From Methanomethylovorans hollandica DSM 15978 (GTDB lineage Archaea > Halobacteriota > Methanosarcinia > Methanosarcinales > Methanosarcinaceae): 64,000 bases of DNA. Shown piece by piece: positions 34,897 through 44,735 of this stretch. The stretch is from assembly GCF_000328665.1 (NCBI RefSeq), contig NC_019977.1:1426001-1490000 (forward strand), given 5' to 3'. The position numbers were made by a program, and so were the translations under genes. The number at the start of each line of letters is the position of its first letter. Positions within the stretch are counted from its first letter, which is position 1. Under the pieces are notes generated by a model. It was not told the origin of the DNA and ran no database searches. It was given only the letters and a program-made list of their open reading frames with translations.

Positions 34897-35967
34897 TTGA
34901 AAATAGCTATCATTCTGGGCACCCGCCCGGAGATCATCAAGATGAGCCCTGTGATCAGGGAATGTGAAAGACGCGGTTTTGAATATTACATTCTCCACAC
35001 CGGCCAGCATTACAGCTACGAGATGGACAGGATCTTTTTTGATCAGTTGCAGCTCCCGGCAGCCAAGTATAACCTGGACGTGGGCTCGGGCTATCACGGT
35101 GCACAGACCGGTAAGATGCTCGCCGGCATTGAGCAGATCCTCATGGAAGATACACCGGATGTGGTGCTGGTGCAGGGTGATACCAATACCGTGCTTGCAG
35201 GAGCCCTGGCGGCTGCCAAGCTGCACATCAAGGTAGGCCATGTGGAAGCGGGCCTGAGGAGTTTTGACAGGACCATGCCTGAGGAGATCAACCGTATCAT
35301 GGCCGACCATATTTCCGATTACCTTTTCGCACCCACCGCAACCTCGAAGCAGCATCTGCTTGCCGAGGGCATCCCGCAAGAAAAGATCTTCGTCACAGGC
35401 AATACCGTGGTGGACGCCGTGTACCAGCACCTGGAGATCTCTAAACACACCGCCAGTCCCCTTAAGGACATGGAGCTTCAGGAGAAAGGCTATTTCCTCA
35501 CCACCGTACACCGGGCTGAGAACACGGACAGCAAAACACGCCTATCCGCCATACTCGATGGTTTTGGGCAGGTCTGTGCAGAATGCTCCTTACCCATCCT
35601 TTTCCCGGCTCACCCCCGTACCGTGAAGATGATCCATGAATTCAACCTCTCGATCCCCGAAAGTGTGCGCATCATCGATCCCGTAGGCTACCTGGAATTC
35701 CTGCAGCTTGAAAGCGGTGCAAGACTGATCCTCACCGACAGCGGCGGCCTCCAGGAAGAAGCCTGTATCCTGAGTGTGCCCTGTGTTACATTAAGGGATA
35801 ACACGGAGAGGCCGGAGACTGTGGATGTGGGGGCTAATATCATTTCAGGGAAGAATATCATTGCAGGCGTCAGACAGATGATGCAGGCGGGGAATGGCTG
35901 GAAGAATCCCTATGGAGAAGGGGATGCAGGTAAAATTATGATCGATGAACTAATTGCGAATGTGTAA
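34897..35967 (+). CDS. wecB: UDP-N-acetylglucosamine 2-epimerase (non-hydrolysing)
   Basis: A 356-residue WecB/MnaA-type enzyme converting UDP-GlcNAc to UDP-ManNAc for surface polysaccharide or glycan synthesis. Conserved regions are ILGTRPEIIKMSPVI, HTGQHYSYEMDRIFF, VQGDTNTVLAGALAA, HVEAGLRSFDRTMPEEINR and LTDSGGLQEEACILSVPCVTLRDNTERPET. The start is TTG 34897 (MKIAIILGTRPE). GC content is visibly higher than in the AT-rich glycan genes that follow, so it probably has a different history. Confidence 0.95.
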   Translation: MKIAIILGTRPEIIKMSPVIRECERRGFEYYILHTGQHYSYEMDRIFFDQLQLPAAKYNLDVGSGYHGAQTGKMLAGIEQILMEDTPDVVLVQGDTNTVLAGALAAAKLHIKVGHVEAGLRSFDRTMPEEINRIMADHISDYLFAPTATSKQHLLAEGIPQEKIFVTGNTVVDAVYQHLEISKHTASPLKDMELQEKGYFLTTVHRAENTDSKTRLSAILDGFGQVCAECSLPILFPAHPRTVKMIHEFNLSIPESVRIIDPVGYLEFLQLESGARLILTDSGGLQEEACILSVPCVTLRDNTERPETVDVGANIISGKNIIAGVRQMMQAGNGWKNPYGEGDAGKIMIDELIANV

Positions 35968-36100
35968 ATTATCGGGTGTTACTATATGACAACCGGGTTC
36001 CGCTGCACTGCAGCTTGCTGCAGTTGCCCGGAAGGATGTGCACTTTTAGTTGTGCCTGTCTGATGTGTCAGGCCTGTATTATTATATAATGTAAAGTATT

Positions 36101-36222
36101 TTGATCAATCTCTTTGTGATCGATTTATACAATTTTTATGACTGCCAGGATGCTAAGGAGCAAATAGCAAGCTTTGCGCCCTTGCGTCTTTGCGTTAAAA
36201 ATGATCTGCAGTAACAAATCAA
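36101..36222. repeat. CGCAAAG hairpin repeat copy after wecB
   Basis: The segment GATCAATCTCTTTGTGATCG through TTGCGTCTTTGCGTTAAAAA and GCAGTAACAAAT matches 25061-25180 closely. The complementary arms are GCTAAGGAGCAAATAGCAAG and CTTTGCGCCCTTGCGTC. 35968-36100 and 36501-36931 contain no supported gene; a short frame at 36560-36708 ending PLISPGLGFL may be a remnant. Confidence 0.7.
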
Positions 36223-36384
36223 GAGATCAGTAACTTCCTCTTGATAACTAATATAACAGCCTATGCACTATATTTTTCAACAAATGATGTGTATCGGATA
36301 TGAGGGCCACATCACAATACTTAAATATCTATAGAAAACTAATGTGCTGTTACAAATTTCATATGTAAATCTATAGATTTCGGT

Positions 36385-36500
36385 GAAATTATAGTTAAAT
36401 ACCGATGGTTTGTAACTTATAAATGCTAAAATCGCATTTAATAGATGGTGATGGTAGTGCCATAAGTTTCAAACAAATGGTTGACAACTATAAAACTGTA
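36385..36500. repeat. Structured 115-bp repeat, copy 1
   Basis: The outer arms TTTGTAACTTAT (36409-36420) and ATAAGTTTCAAA (36462-36473) pair at 11 of 12 positions. The inner arms AAATGC (36421-36426) and GCATTT (36434-36439) pair perfectly around TAAAATC. The second copy at 43078-43192 has GAATGC and GCATTC instead, a compensatory change. A further palindrome, AAATCTATAGATTT, lies just upstream at about 36367-36380. It is about 430 bases before the flippase gene. Confidence 0.75.
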
Positions 36501-36931
36501 TAGAATGGGTGTTGTTACGATGTTAGAATGTGCACCGATAGTGTCAGCAGTTTTGAGCTGGTGATCACAGGCGCAGGGCGTACATTGTTTGCTTACATGT
36601 TCCAGAAGACTTGTAGTTTGCCCTTCATAACTACAGTCCATAGGCTTGTAAACGTCTTCCTATTCGGTATGATACCGCTGATTTCTCCGGGTCTGGGATT
36701 TTTGTAAAAGAAAAATAAGGATAAAAAATATGGAAAGCATAAACACCATGCAAGATGCCTAATCTTTCTTAGTAGCTCTTCAACTATGCGAATTTACATG
36801 CAATGTATTTGAAATGATCTAAATTAAGAAAATATTTGAGTAGGAAATCATTGTAATGGATACACCTGGTATTAATTACTCTTATCTGTAATTTATGTAT
36901 ACTTGCATTTTATTTTCCCGGACTGTTTAAT

Positions 36932-38392
36932 ATGAGTGTTAGGAAGGAATTATTGCAAAAATTCGGATTAATTGGATTTGCAAATCTTGTTTTCTCACTT
37001 AATAGTATAATACTACTACCAGTATTAACAAAAAATCTTAGTATCCTTGAATATGGAATTTGGGCACAAGTAGTTGTTACTGTAGGTTTTGCTCCTTTAC
37101 TTCTTATGTTTGGCTTACAGTATTCTATGGCACGTTTCATTCAATCTGTCGATAGTAAGAAGGATATTCAAGAGATATTCTATTCAGTATTATCATTTGT
37201 TGCTATAATCAGTTTACTTGCTTCTATATGTGTCTACATAGGTGCAGATATTATTTCTTTCTTATTGTTTGATGGAGAAGTAGCTATAGCACAATTGCTA
37301 TCTGTTATTATTTTCACTGAATCAATTAATGCAGTTTTGATCCATTTTTTCAGATCCATTCAAGAAACCAAAAAATATACTATTTTTTTACTCATGCAAA
37401 CTTTAATTCATATATTCTTGACATCTACTTTGGTTTTACTCGGTCAAGGAATCTATGGAGCTACCTTTGCTATTATAATAAAAGGTATTTTGATGTTCAT
37501 AGTAATGTTTTATTTTGTGATTAAAAAAATAGGATTTAAATTACCAAAGTTCAAATTTTTGAGAGAACACATAGCTTTTGGGCTACCTACTATGCCTAGC
37601 GAGCTTTCAACCGGGATAGTTAGTTCAAGTGATAGAGTTATAATATCATATCTATTAGGGCCTATATTTGTTGGATATTATGCACCAGCATATACCTTAG
37701 GGAATAATATTATGTTTGGTTTAATAGCGCCAATTTCTTTGATATTACCTCCATTTCTTGCAAAGCTATATGATGGTAAAGATATTGTAAATGTAAAAAA
37801 TATAATAGAGAATACTTTAAAATACTTCTTGTTTATTGGCATACCTGCTGTTTTTGGCTTATCTATTTTATCTAAACCAATATTGGAACTTTTGACAACT
37901 AATGAGATTGCTTCTGAAGGCTACTTCATTTTATCTATTACTGCAATAAGCACTCTATTATTTGGTGTGTCAACGATAATAAATCAAATATTCATACTCA
38001 AAAAGAAGACACAAATAATTGGAAAGATCTGGCTTACATCAGCAATACTAAAGGTAACTTTAAACTTCTTTATAATACCTCATATAGGAATTATAGGAGC
38101 AGCATTTGTAACATTAATTGTATTTATGTTTAGTTTAACATTTTCTATGTATTATTGCTTAAAATTGATCCGGCTGAAGATGGACTATATTTTTATCAGC
38201 AAAGGTATACTAGCATCTGTATTAATGGCTCTTCCAATTTTAATTGTACATCCCATTGGATTTATTGAAATGTCAATGTGGATTGTAATATCAATATTTC
38301 TTTATATCTCAATAATGCTCTGTTTCCACGCCTTCAAAAAGGAAGAGGTTGAGTATTTAAGAAATAAAATATCTTCGACGTTAAATAGATGA
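36932..38392 (+). CDS. Polysaccharide/oligosaccharide flippase (Wzx/MATE-like)
   Basis: A 486-residue membrane protein with 12-14 helices of the polysaccharide biosynthesis (MVF/RfbX) superfamily. Recognisable parts are the N-terminal FGLIGFANLVFSLNSIILLPVLTKNLS, the central IAFGLPTMPSELSTGIVSSSDRVIISYLLGPIFVGYYAPAY, and a C-terminal HIGIIGAAFVTLI. It should move lipid-linked glycans across the membrane. The gene is very AT-rich, unlike wecB. The ISL3 element lies 195 bases downstream; the stretch between holds no gene. Confidence 0.88.
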   Translation: MSVRKELLQKFGLIGFANLVFSLNSIILLPVLTKNLSILEYGIWAQVVVTVGFAPLLLMFGLQYSMARFIQSVDSKKDIQEIFYSVLSFVAIISLLASICVYIGADIISFLLFDGEVAIAQLLSVIIFTESINAVLIHFFRSIQETKKYTIFLLMQTLIHIFLTSTLVLLGQGIYGATFAIIIKGILMFIVMFYFVIKKIGFKLPKFKFLREHIAFGLPTMPSELSTGIVSSSDRVIISYLLGPIFVGYYAPAYTLGNNIMFGLIAPISLILPPFLAKLYDGKDIVNVKNIIENTLKYFLFIGIPAVFGLSILSKPILELLTTNEIASEGYFILSITAISTLLFGVSTIINQIFILKKKTQIIGKIWLTSAILKVTLNFFIIPHIGIIGAAFVTLIVFMFSLTFSMYYCLKLIRLKMDYIFISKGILASVLMALPILIVHPIGFIEMSMWIVISIFLYISIMLCFHAFKKEEVEYLRNKISSTLNR

Positions 38393-38587
38393 AAGTAGAT
38401 GAAAAATTATTATTTGCCTGCGAAGTTACGCTAAAAAAATAAACATTAATGTGTTGAATATAGTAACTTTTACTTGACGATTTGTTACAGGTATAAATTT
38501 TGAAAACTATAGTATTTAGAAAATTATTTTATTATCAATTATCTTTTTTAATAAAAAACATCCTTCGTAAATTGATATGTATATAAT

Positions 38588-39862
38588 GGCTCTCTTCAAC
38601 ATCGTGTGGGTAATGTCAATTTTCCTGCCATCAGATAGATCATGGTATTCCTGTATTTTTCCGTCTTTAGACCATAAGATCTTTTAAAAGCAGTTTTAAT
38701 TTTATTGTTTATTCCCTCTGCAACTCCATTGTTTATACCATTCTTCATTGCTTCAAGAATTCCCTGCGCATGTTTTTTGATCGCTTTTGACACTGAAATT
38801 ATCTCTGGGATATTGCTATGGGTTCCCCAATAATGCCATTTATCAAGGTATTCCCTTGCTATTGATGTCTCTTTTATTGTCCACAATCTTTGAAGGGCCA
38901 ATCTAAACTGGTATGCCTTAGCAGTTTTTGTATCAAGGTTCTTAATAGATTCCATGATAACGTTTTCTTTCTCTGACAATCTATCAGGATTCTTTAACCA
39001 CATAAACCTGGTATTCTTAAGAACATGGTTTTCTTTTGATTCAGTTCTTCTAACTCTATCAACTGAATCATTCATCATCTTTATCACATGGAACTTATCA
39101 AAAACGATCGTAGCTTTTGGGAAATATTCCCTGGCTCCACTTTTGAATGCAGGATACATATCCATAGATATGTATTGGATCTGTTCGTGATCTACCTTGC
39201 CAGCGATCTCTGTTCTGAATTTTTGGAACACATCCTTTCCTTTTCCATTTTCGATGTGTATGACTCTTGCTTCTTCCATATCATAGAACAAAGTGACGTA
39301 GTTATGGCCCTTTTTAACAGCTATCTCGTCTACTCCGATCGTTTTAATATATGATATATCCCTTTCTTCTTTTGCTTTGTCTACATAATGACTAAGTATT
39401 CTCCACACAGAATCCTCATGAATATGTACAATATCAGCTACAGAAGCTACTGGCATTTCTTTGCACATAGCAACGATCAATGCTTCAAAGAACAAGGTAA
39501 ATCCAGTGTTCTGTCTGGTCCATGGAAGATCGATCAACTTCACACCATGTCCATTACACTTTATTCTGGGAACCTTTGCATGAAGATAGGTTTCGTAATG
39601 GAAGAAATCTAGGTGTCTCCATACTCTTTCTTTTGTATCATGAATAGGGCATAACTCATTACATACAGGACAGAGAAATTTGCTTCCTTTTATAAAATCA
39701 AGGTAAATATCCATCCTTTTCTTAGAAGTATCGAGATTTAGTTCTTTTACAAACCAGGGAGGAATTATTCCCAGAGCAAGTTGAATGAGGTCTTTGTCTT
39801 CCATTAAAAAAGGTTTAGATGAAGTAACATATTAATTTACCCACTCAATGTTGTGGAGATCC
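38588..39862 (-). mobile_element. Complete ISL3-family insertion sequence
   Basis: 1275 bp with imperfect terminal inverted repeats of about 25 bases (GGCTCTCTTCAACATCGTGT at the left; the right end reads ACTCAATGTTGTGGAGATCC) and a perfect 8-bp target duplication TATATAAT (38580-38587 and 39863-39870). It carries one intact transposase gene. The insertion replaced the original 3' end of the QueC-like gene. The ends also match the MITE at 25396-25607. Confidence 0.93.
38596..39804 (-). CDS. ISL3 family transposase
   Basis: A 402-residue transposase with an N-terminal zinc finger (CPVCNELCPIHD), a helix-turn-helix region (KEMPVASVADIVHIHEDSVWRIL) and the ISL3 DDE catalytic domain: first Asp in TIGVDEIAVKKGHNYVTL, second Asp in YISMDMYPAFKSGAREYFP, and the late Glu in GVAEGINNKIKTAFKRSYG. 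Full length and apparently functional. Confidence 0.92.
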   Translation of the reverse strand: MEDKDLIQLALGIIPPWFVKELNLDTSKKRMDIYLDFIKGSKFLCPVCNELCPIHDTKERVWRHLDFFHYETYLHAKVPRIKCNGHGVKLIDLPWTRQNTGFTLFFEALIVAMCKEMPVASVADIVHIHEDSVWRILSHYVDKAKEERDISYIKTIGVDEIAVKKGHNYVTLFYDMEEARVIHIENGKGKDVFQKFRTEIAGKVDHEQIQYISMDMYPAFKSGAREYFPKATIVFDKFHVIKMMNDSVDRVRRTESKENHVLKNTRFMWLKNPDRLSEKENVIMESIKNLDTKTAKAYQFRLALQRLWTIKETSIAREYLDKWHYWGTHSNIPEIISVSKAIKKHAQGILEAMKNGINNGVAEGINNKIKTAFKRSYGLKTEKYRNTMIYLMAGKLTLPTRC

Positions 39863-40603
39863 TATATAATTAACAATTGAACTTAGATTACTTTCACGTA
39901 CAGTATTAATTTTATGTTTTATCAATGTTATTTTTGAATGTTCTGGGACCCTTCTACTCAGACCTTCTTTTCTTGTGTCTTTGCAAGGATTGCACATTCC
40001 ACATGGTTTTCCATTTATTGGATAGTGACAAAACCATGTTTCATCCATAATATGCTTAAAACACATCTCACTAGCTTTTTGTTCCATATCCAGTTTTGTC
40101 ATGTATAATACTGGAAAGTTGTAGTACCTAAAAATTTGCAAATAACTATCTTCAGAAACATTATCTAAAATATAAAACACATCATTATCTTCAGTAACTT
40201 TTTTAATATTATTTTTTATAAGGTTAAAAGGCTTTGTATCTTTTTCAATACATAATTCCAATGTCAGATTATTTTTATCTGCAAAACTCCCTAACCAGAC
40301 ATATTGAGAACCTAACTTGAAGGACTTAATTATATTGTTGTACATTTGTTTAATCTCAGGCTTTTCACAAATCTCGGCCTTCAGAACAGTTTCGGTTTTT
40401 AAGATTCTATGATATGCATCCTCATCTAATTGTTTTATAAGAACTTTTATTTTATCCATTGATTTTTGTTCATGTTCAATTGATTTTCTCTCTTCATCAA
40501 TTATATAATATGGTTGTACAACTTTTTTCTTCACAATGACTAAGTCGAGTAACCTATAAGTTGAATCCCAACCTCCAGTCCATAACAAATTATATGTTTT
40601 CAT
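39845..40603 (-). CDS. QueC-like PP-loop enzyme, 3' end altered by ISL3
   Basis: A 252-residue N-type ATP pyrophosphatase resembling 7-cyano-7-deazaguanine synthase: the PP-loop WTGGWDSTYRLLDL is at the N-terminus and a C-terminal zinc site CHYPINGKPCGMCNPC is present. In a glycan locus it may form an amidated or modified sugar or base rather than the queuosine/archaeosine precursor. The last five codons and the stop (39845-39862) come from the ISL3 terminal repeat. Without the insertion the frame would continue about 14 residues, beginning HINLRRMFF. Confidence 0.72.
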   Translation of the reverse strand: MKTYNLLWTGGWDSTYRLLDLVIVKKKVVQPYYIIDEERKSIEHEQKSMDKIKVLIKQLDEDAYHRILKTETVLKAEICEKPEIKQMYNNIIKSFKLGSQYVWLGSFADKNNLTLELCIEKDTKPFNLIKNNIKKVTEDNDVFYILDNVSEDSYLQIFRYYNFPVLYMTKLDMEQKASEMCFKHIMDETWFCHYPINGKPCGMCNPCKDTRKEGLSRRVPEHSKITLIKHKINTVRESNLSSIVNYIGSPQH

Positions 40604-41060
40604 ATATATCCCTTTTAATATATTTTAACTTTTAATCTAAAGAAAATTTCGATTAACTTACCTTCCTCGTATTTATTAATAAATATTGCCTCTATTTACT
40701 ATTAAATCTCAACTTCTTGGGATCATAATCTTATGAATTAATGTCTATTTCCATTAAGGATTGTTCCAATTATAGGTTTTGTAAAAATCCCGATTTAAAG
40801 GACAAATATAACCTTGACATACCCCTATCAAAGTAATGAACTACTAGTTTGGAGTTAATTCTTTTACTTGACTATAGTACTTTTCAAAAAAGTTATTTTA
40901 TGATATAATTTCTTCTTAAACTTCTGTGCCATTATCCTGTAGCAGATACCCTTCATTCTATTTGTGTTTTTTTGTCGTAAGTGGTGCTCAGGAGTTAAAT
41001 CCATTTTGAATTATTATGTTAAATAAGATGGACAATAAGATTTCTACATATTGTACATCC
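40604..41060. other. AT-rich intergenic region, no gene seen
   Basis: 457 bases of AT-rich sequence between two minus-strand genes. It should contain the promoter of the QueC-like gene and the end of the preceding transcript. No convincing open frame, hairpin terminator or repeat was found. Confidence 0.5.
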
Positions 41061-43025
41061 TCACTTTTTATATGTGGTTATCATTCCATTGGTGTATATT
41101 TGTGAAATATTTAGATTAAAATCAAGATCTTGCTTCGTATTCGGGTTGATTTTTTCTTTTCTAGTAGAACCTACATGATACCTACTATCAGCCATTCTTC
41201 CAAAATTAAATCCAACCGTTTCATCAAATTTATTAAATACGATATATGAATTCGAAGTAATATTTTCAGCGTCTACTAGGATATTACCTCCATCTTCATA
41301 ATATATATAATTAGTTAATGGAACCTGAATTTCAGAAATAAATCCAGGATTTACAACAATGCTTGGACTTGTAGAAACATTAGTATTTGAAATATCTGTA
41401 TTATGGTTCATTTCAATCCATAACAAACTTTTTATTTCATAATCAGTTTCGTATATTTTCCAATAAGGTTGTTCTCCAACAAAGGGACTTGTTTCAAAAC
41501 CTGCAATCGTACTAGATGAAGAGAAAAACTGTAGTATTAAGATTAATAATACAAAAATAGTTTTTTTAGCATTATTGTGACGGTTTATATTTCCAAAAAT
41601 CCAAAATATAGAAGCACTTGCAAGAAATACCAAAGACATTTGTTGCATAAATGCATAAATTCTGTTAGGTAATAAATAATATAAGTTTAAAACGGCTCCA
41701 ACTCCAATTAAACCAAGAAATACAACAAACAAAAGCGAAATAACATTACTAAATAGCGAGCGGTGTCTTATATAATAAAAAAGTCCAATAACAGAAAGGC
41801 AAAGCAGAATTGAACTCCCAATTTCGTTCAAGAATATATTTCCAAGTGGCAATTCATCATAAAATGTAATAGATTTAGAGTATGTAGTTATATCTCCTGT
41901 AAATACTTGGATATATGAATCAACAATATTTACAAAACTTTTAAATATGGATGAATAATACATCCAATGGGTTAAAAGCATTAAAATAAAAATTGTAAAA
42001 ACACCAAAAGATTTAACTTTATATCTTTTAAAATCTGCTTTAAAAAGTAACTCTACTAATAATACAGATGCAATCATAAAAAACATAATAAATGCACTAT
42101 AATGATGTAAAAAAATTATATATGCTGCCATAATAATAGACAAAATAGTTGTATTAACTTTTTTACCACTAATATTTTTTAGGAGCAAAAAGAAAAAAAA
42201 CAGAACTGCTGGGTACATGTATGATAAATGTGAAGGGTGAGATCCCCAATAAATTAAATAGTCACAGCAACAATACAATAAAGCTGACAATAATCCAAAT
42301 CTGGTGTCAACCATCATTCTGCCAATCATAAATATGAGTAGCACGCCTAAAGACATAGTAATTGCACCTAATAAATTATAAATTATTAGCGGAGAGTATG
42401 GTTGAGTAAAATACATTGTGATCGCCACTAATAAATGATGCATTGGAAAACCAGAGTATACATAACCAGTAGGTACTGTTCCAGTTTCAATAATAGGTAA
42501 TATTATATTATATACATGATAAAAATTGTCCGGGTTCCCAATACCTAAGGGGTACAATATTTGATTGCTGATAGATAAATTACAAAACAGCAATACACAT
42601 TTTAAAATTGTTGTTTTGAATGTTTTTTTTGAATTGAGAAAAAAAATGTCTATCGCGATACTAGCTGTACAAATTGAAATAAACAGATAGTACCATACTG
42701 TTTTTGTATAAAACCCATCCAAAAGTGTTAGAAGACTTAGAGAATAGAATATAAAAAATATTATGGAAAATGCATGTTTGTAAGGAGTATATGGATAATT
42801 ATAATTTCCTTCTTTTAATTCGCTATTAGCAAATTGCTGTTTAAATATAATGAAAATAATTAATCCAATTATTGCTGCAAATACTAAAAAAAGATAACTG
42901 ATATAGTTTAGAGAGTATAAAAAGAAAAGTACAAATGTTAATATTAATAAAGACAAATATTCAAATTTACGAAAAAATAATTGAGAGAATTTACTCAGAG
43001 TTTGCAATACTTTTTCTTTAAACAT
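41061..43025 (-). CDS. Large membrane protein, GT-C-like, glycan locus
   Basis: A 654-residue protein with about 12-14 membrane helices in the first ~490 residues and a soluble extracytoplasmic C-terminus of ~160 residues (from SPFVGEQPYWKIYETDYEIK). After the fifth helix an Asp-containing loop, GIGNPDNFYHVYNIILP, and a following HHLL and HPSHLSYMYP resemble GT-C fold glycosyltransferases, which use lipid-phosphate sugars. The exact family is not recognised. GGTGAT before ATG 43025 sets the start, rather than TTG 43037. Confidence 0.6.
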   Translation of the reverse strand: MFKEKVLQTLSKFSQLFFRKFEYLSLLILTFVLFFLYSLNYISYLFLVFAAIIGLIIFIIFKQQFANSELKEGNYNYPYTPYKHAFSIIFFIFYSLSLLTLLDGFYTKTVWYYLFISICTASIAIDIFFLNSKKTFKTTILKCVLLFCNLSISNQILYPLGIGNPDNFYHVYNIILPIIETGTVPTGYVYSGFPMHHLLVAITMYFTQPYSPLIIYNLLGAITMSLGVLLIFMIGRMMVDTRFGLLSALLYCCCDYLIYWGSHPSHLSYMYPAVLFFFFLLLKNISGKKVNTTILSIIMAAYIIFLHHYSAFIMFFMIASVLLVELLFKADFKRYKVKSFGVFTIFILMLLTHWMYYSSIFKSFVNIVDSYIQVFTGDITTYSKSITFYDELPLGNIFLNEIGSSILLCLSVIGLFYYIRHRSLFSNVISLLFVVFLGLIGVGAVLNLYYLLPNRIYAFMQQMSLVFLASASIFWIFGNINRHNNAKKTIFVLLILILQFFSSSSTIAGFETSPFVGEQPYWKIYETDYEIKSLLWIEMNHNTDISNTNVSTSPSIVVNPGFISEIQVPLTNYIYYEDGGNILVDAENITSNSYIVFNKFDETVGFNFGRMADSRYHVGSTRKEKINPNTKQDLDFNLNISQIYTNGMITTYKK

Positions 43026-43077
43026 ACATATCACCAATATCTATAAGACTTATACAATAGCACTTTGTATGTATTCA

Positions 43078-43192
43078 AATAATTATAATTAAGCACGATG
43101 GTTTGTAACTTATGAATGCTAAAATCGCATTCAATAGATGATGATGTTAATAACATAAGTTTCAAACAAATGGTTAATAACACTATAATTAT
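43078..43192. repeat. Structured 115-bp repeat, copy 2
   Basis: Same layout as copy 1: outer arms at 43101-43112 and 43154-43165, inner arms GAATGC (43113-43118) and GCATTC (43126-43131), an identical TAAAATC loop and an identical 22-base spacer length. It begins about 55 bases upstream of the start of the minus-strand membrane protein gene. The rest of 43193-43436 shows no supported gene. Confidence 0.75.
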
Positions 43193-43436
43193 CAAATACA
43201 CTCATTTATCTATAATAGTGAAACTTTGTGGTTATTATTTAAATCTTTTTTCTGTAAAGCTGATTGATTTATTATTGATTAATAACTATTTTTTGATTGT
43301 ATGCTTGCTATATTCCAACAGAATAATGGATTTTTTAGATTCATCAGCTTTCATGCCTGTTTATTCATCTCATGGAATATTTTTCATATTGGGTAATTCT
43401 TGTCAATAAAATACACTACCATAATATATTTGTACT

Positions 43437-44723
43437 TCAATCGTTCTCTGAACTTATGTTTGAAATAATTGATCTTAACTTTCCAGTCGAACCTCTTTTT
43501 ATTCTATCAGTCAATTTGACCTTGACTAAAACCTCATTTTTGAGGTATTTTTGAGCCTCCAATTTTATTTGCTCTAATTTATCACTTGTTAGATTTTGTG
43601 AAACAACTATATTTATTGACATTTCATCAGGTTTTTCTTGAACAATCTGATATTCCAAAATTTCCTCCGTCTGTTTTATCAACAATGATAAAACTCTTGG
43701 AGATATAAGTTTTCCACTAGGTAGAATTATAAAGTCATCGCATCTCCCTTCTAAGGATTTCATAAGAGGTAGGCTTCTTCCACAAGAGCACATTTCTTCA
43801 GTAGGGATTCCCACATCTCCAACTTCATATCTGATGAGAGGCATAGCATAATTGTAAAGACAAGTGTAAACTATATTCCCACTATCTCCAGCAGAAATAT
43901 TTTCTCCATCTTGAACAAATTCAGTGATCACACTGTCCACATCAAGATGGTAACCACAATGTTCAGAACATTCCCATCCAGTTCTATTTACTTCAATGCA
44001 ACCAAATAAGTCAACTAATTCCACATCAAAGGATGAATTGATCAATTCCCGCGTATTAGAATCAAGCATTTCTGCTGTAGTAAATATATTTTTGGGATTA
44101 ATTTGTTTAAGCGAATTGTTTTCAATATATAATGATATTAGTTTTAATTGAGAAGGATAACCTACTATAGTAGCAGGATCTATTTTTATTAATGTATTAA
44201 CCTGATCTTCAATAGTATCAAAGATGCTTAAAGTTTGCAGGTTAAAAACACCTAGTTTCTGAAACCATGAAGGATTATTTGAAGTTCTTGCATCACCTAT
44301 ATTTACCCATTTATCTCGAACTTTCAATCCATTTTCCATCATCGATCTCAAATTTATTGCTTTACTAAAATCATCAGCTGCAATATCATATACAGCTTTT
44401 AAAGGTTTTCCAGTGGAACCGCTTGTAGGAATTATCTTGCACTTATTCAGGTCCACATTTTTTGCAAGGATTGTTCCAAGACTATGCTCTCTTACCTCTT
44501 GCTTAGTAGTAAAAGGTATTTTTTTCATGTCATCTATTGTTCTAATGTCTTCAGGTCTTATTCCTGCATCTTTGAATTTCCTGTTGTAGAACTCAGTATT
44601 ATAATAAGCATGCTTGACAATGGCTCTGAGCTTTTTATTCTGCAATTCTTTTAGTTCTGATGGTTTAAGCCATTGATTTTTACGAGCCTGATGAAGGAAC
44701 CTGAATTTATTGAGAGATCCCAT
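43437..44723 (-). CDS. CapK/PaaK-like adenylate-forming enzyme
   Basis: A 428-residue protein of the phenylacetate-CoA ligase (PaaK) superfamily, as found in capsule loci (CapK). The ATP-binding loop PTSGSTGKPLKAVYD, ITTAEML-type and LVDLFGCIEVNRTGWEC segments, and a C-terminal RGSTGKLRSI with the late Lys are present. A four-Cys set (CSEHCGYH, CSCG) may bind zinc. In this context it probably activates an acid for transfer to a glycan; the substrate is unknown. It is the last gene of the minus-strand glycan operon. Confidence 0.82.
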   Translation of the reverse strand: MGSLNKFRFLHQARKNQWLKPSELKELQNKKLRAIVKHAYYNTEFYNRKFKDAGIRPEDIRTIDDMKKIPFTTKQEVREHSLGTILAKNVDLNKCKIIPTSGSTGKPLKAVYDIAADDFSKAINLRSMMENGLKVRDKWVNIGDARTSNNPSWFQKLGVFNLQTLSIFDTIEDQVNTLIKIDPATIVGYPSQLKLISLYIENNSLKQINPKNIFTTAEMLDSNTRELINSSFDVELVDLFGCIEVNRTGWECSEHCGYHLDVDSVITEFVQDGENISAGDSGNIVYTCLYNYAMPLIRYEVGDVGIPTEEMCSCGRSLPLMKSLEGRCDDFIILPSGKLISPRVLSLLIKQTEEILEYQIVQEKPDEMSINIVVSQNLTSDKLEQIKLEAQKYLKNEVLVKVKLTDRIKRGSTGKLRSIISNISSEND

Positions 44724-44735
44724 AATTATTACCCT

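Noticed and set aside
35264-35626. 120-codon plus-strand frame inside wecB
   Set aside because: It is out of frame within a highly conserved epimerase gene and Pro/Arg/Ser-rich, as expected for a GC-rich shadow.
36438-36641. 67-codon minus-strand frame over structured repeat copy 1
   Set aside because: The two repeat copies differ by pair-preserving changes, not codon-preserving ones, so a structural role fits better than coding.
40930-40965. TGTAGCAGATAC shared with the left end of tnpB element 1 (about 23847-23858)
   Set aside because: Only about 12 bases match and no hairpin follows; too short to call an element remnant.
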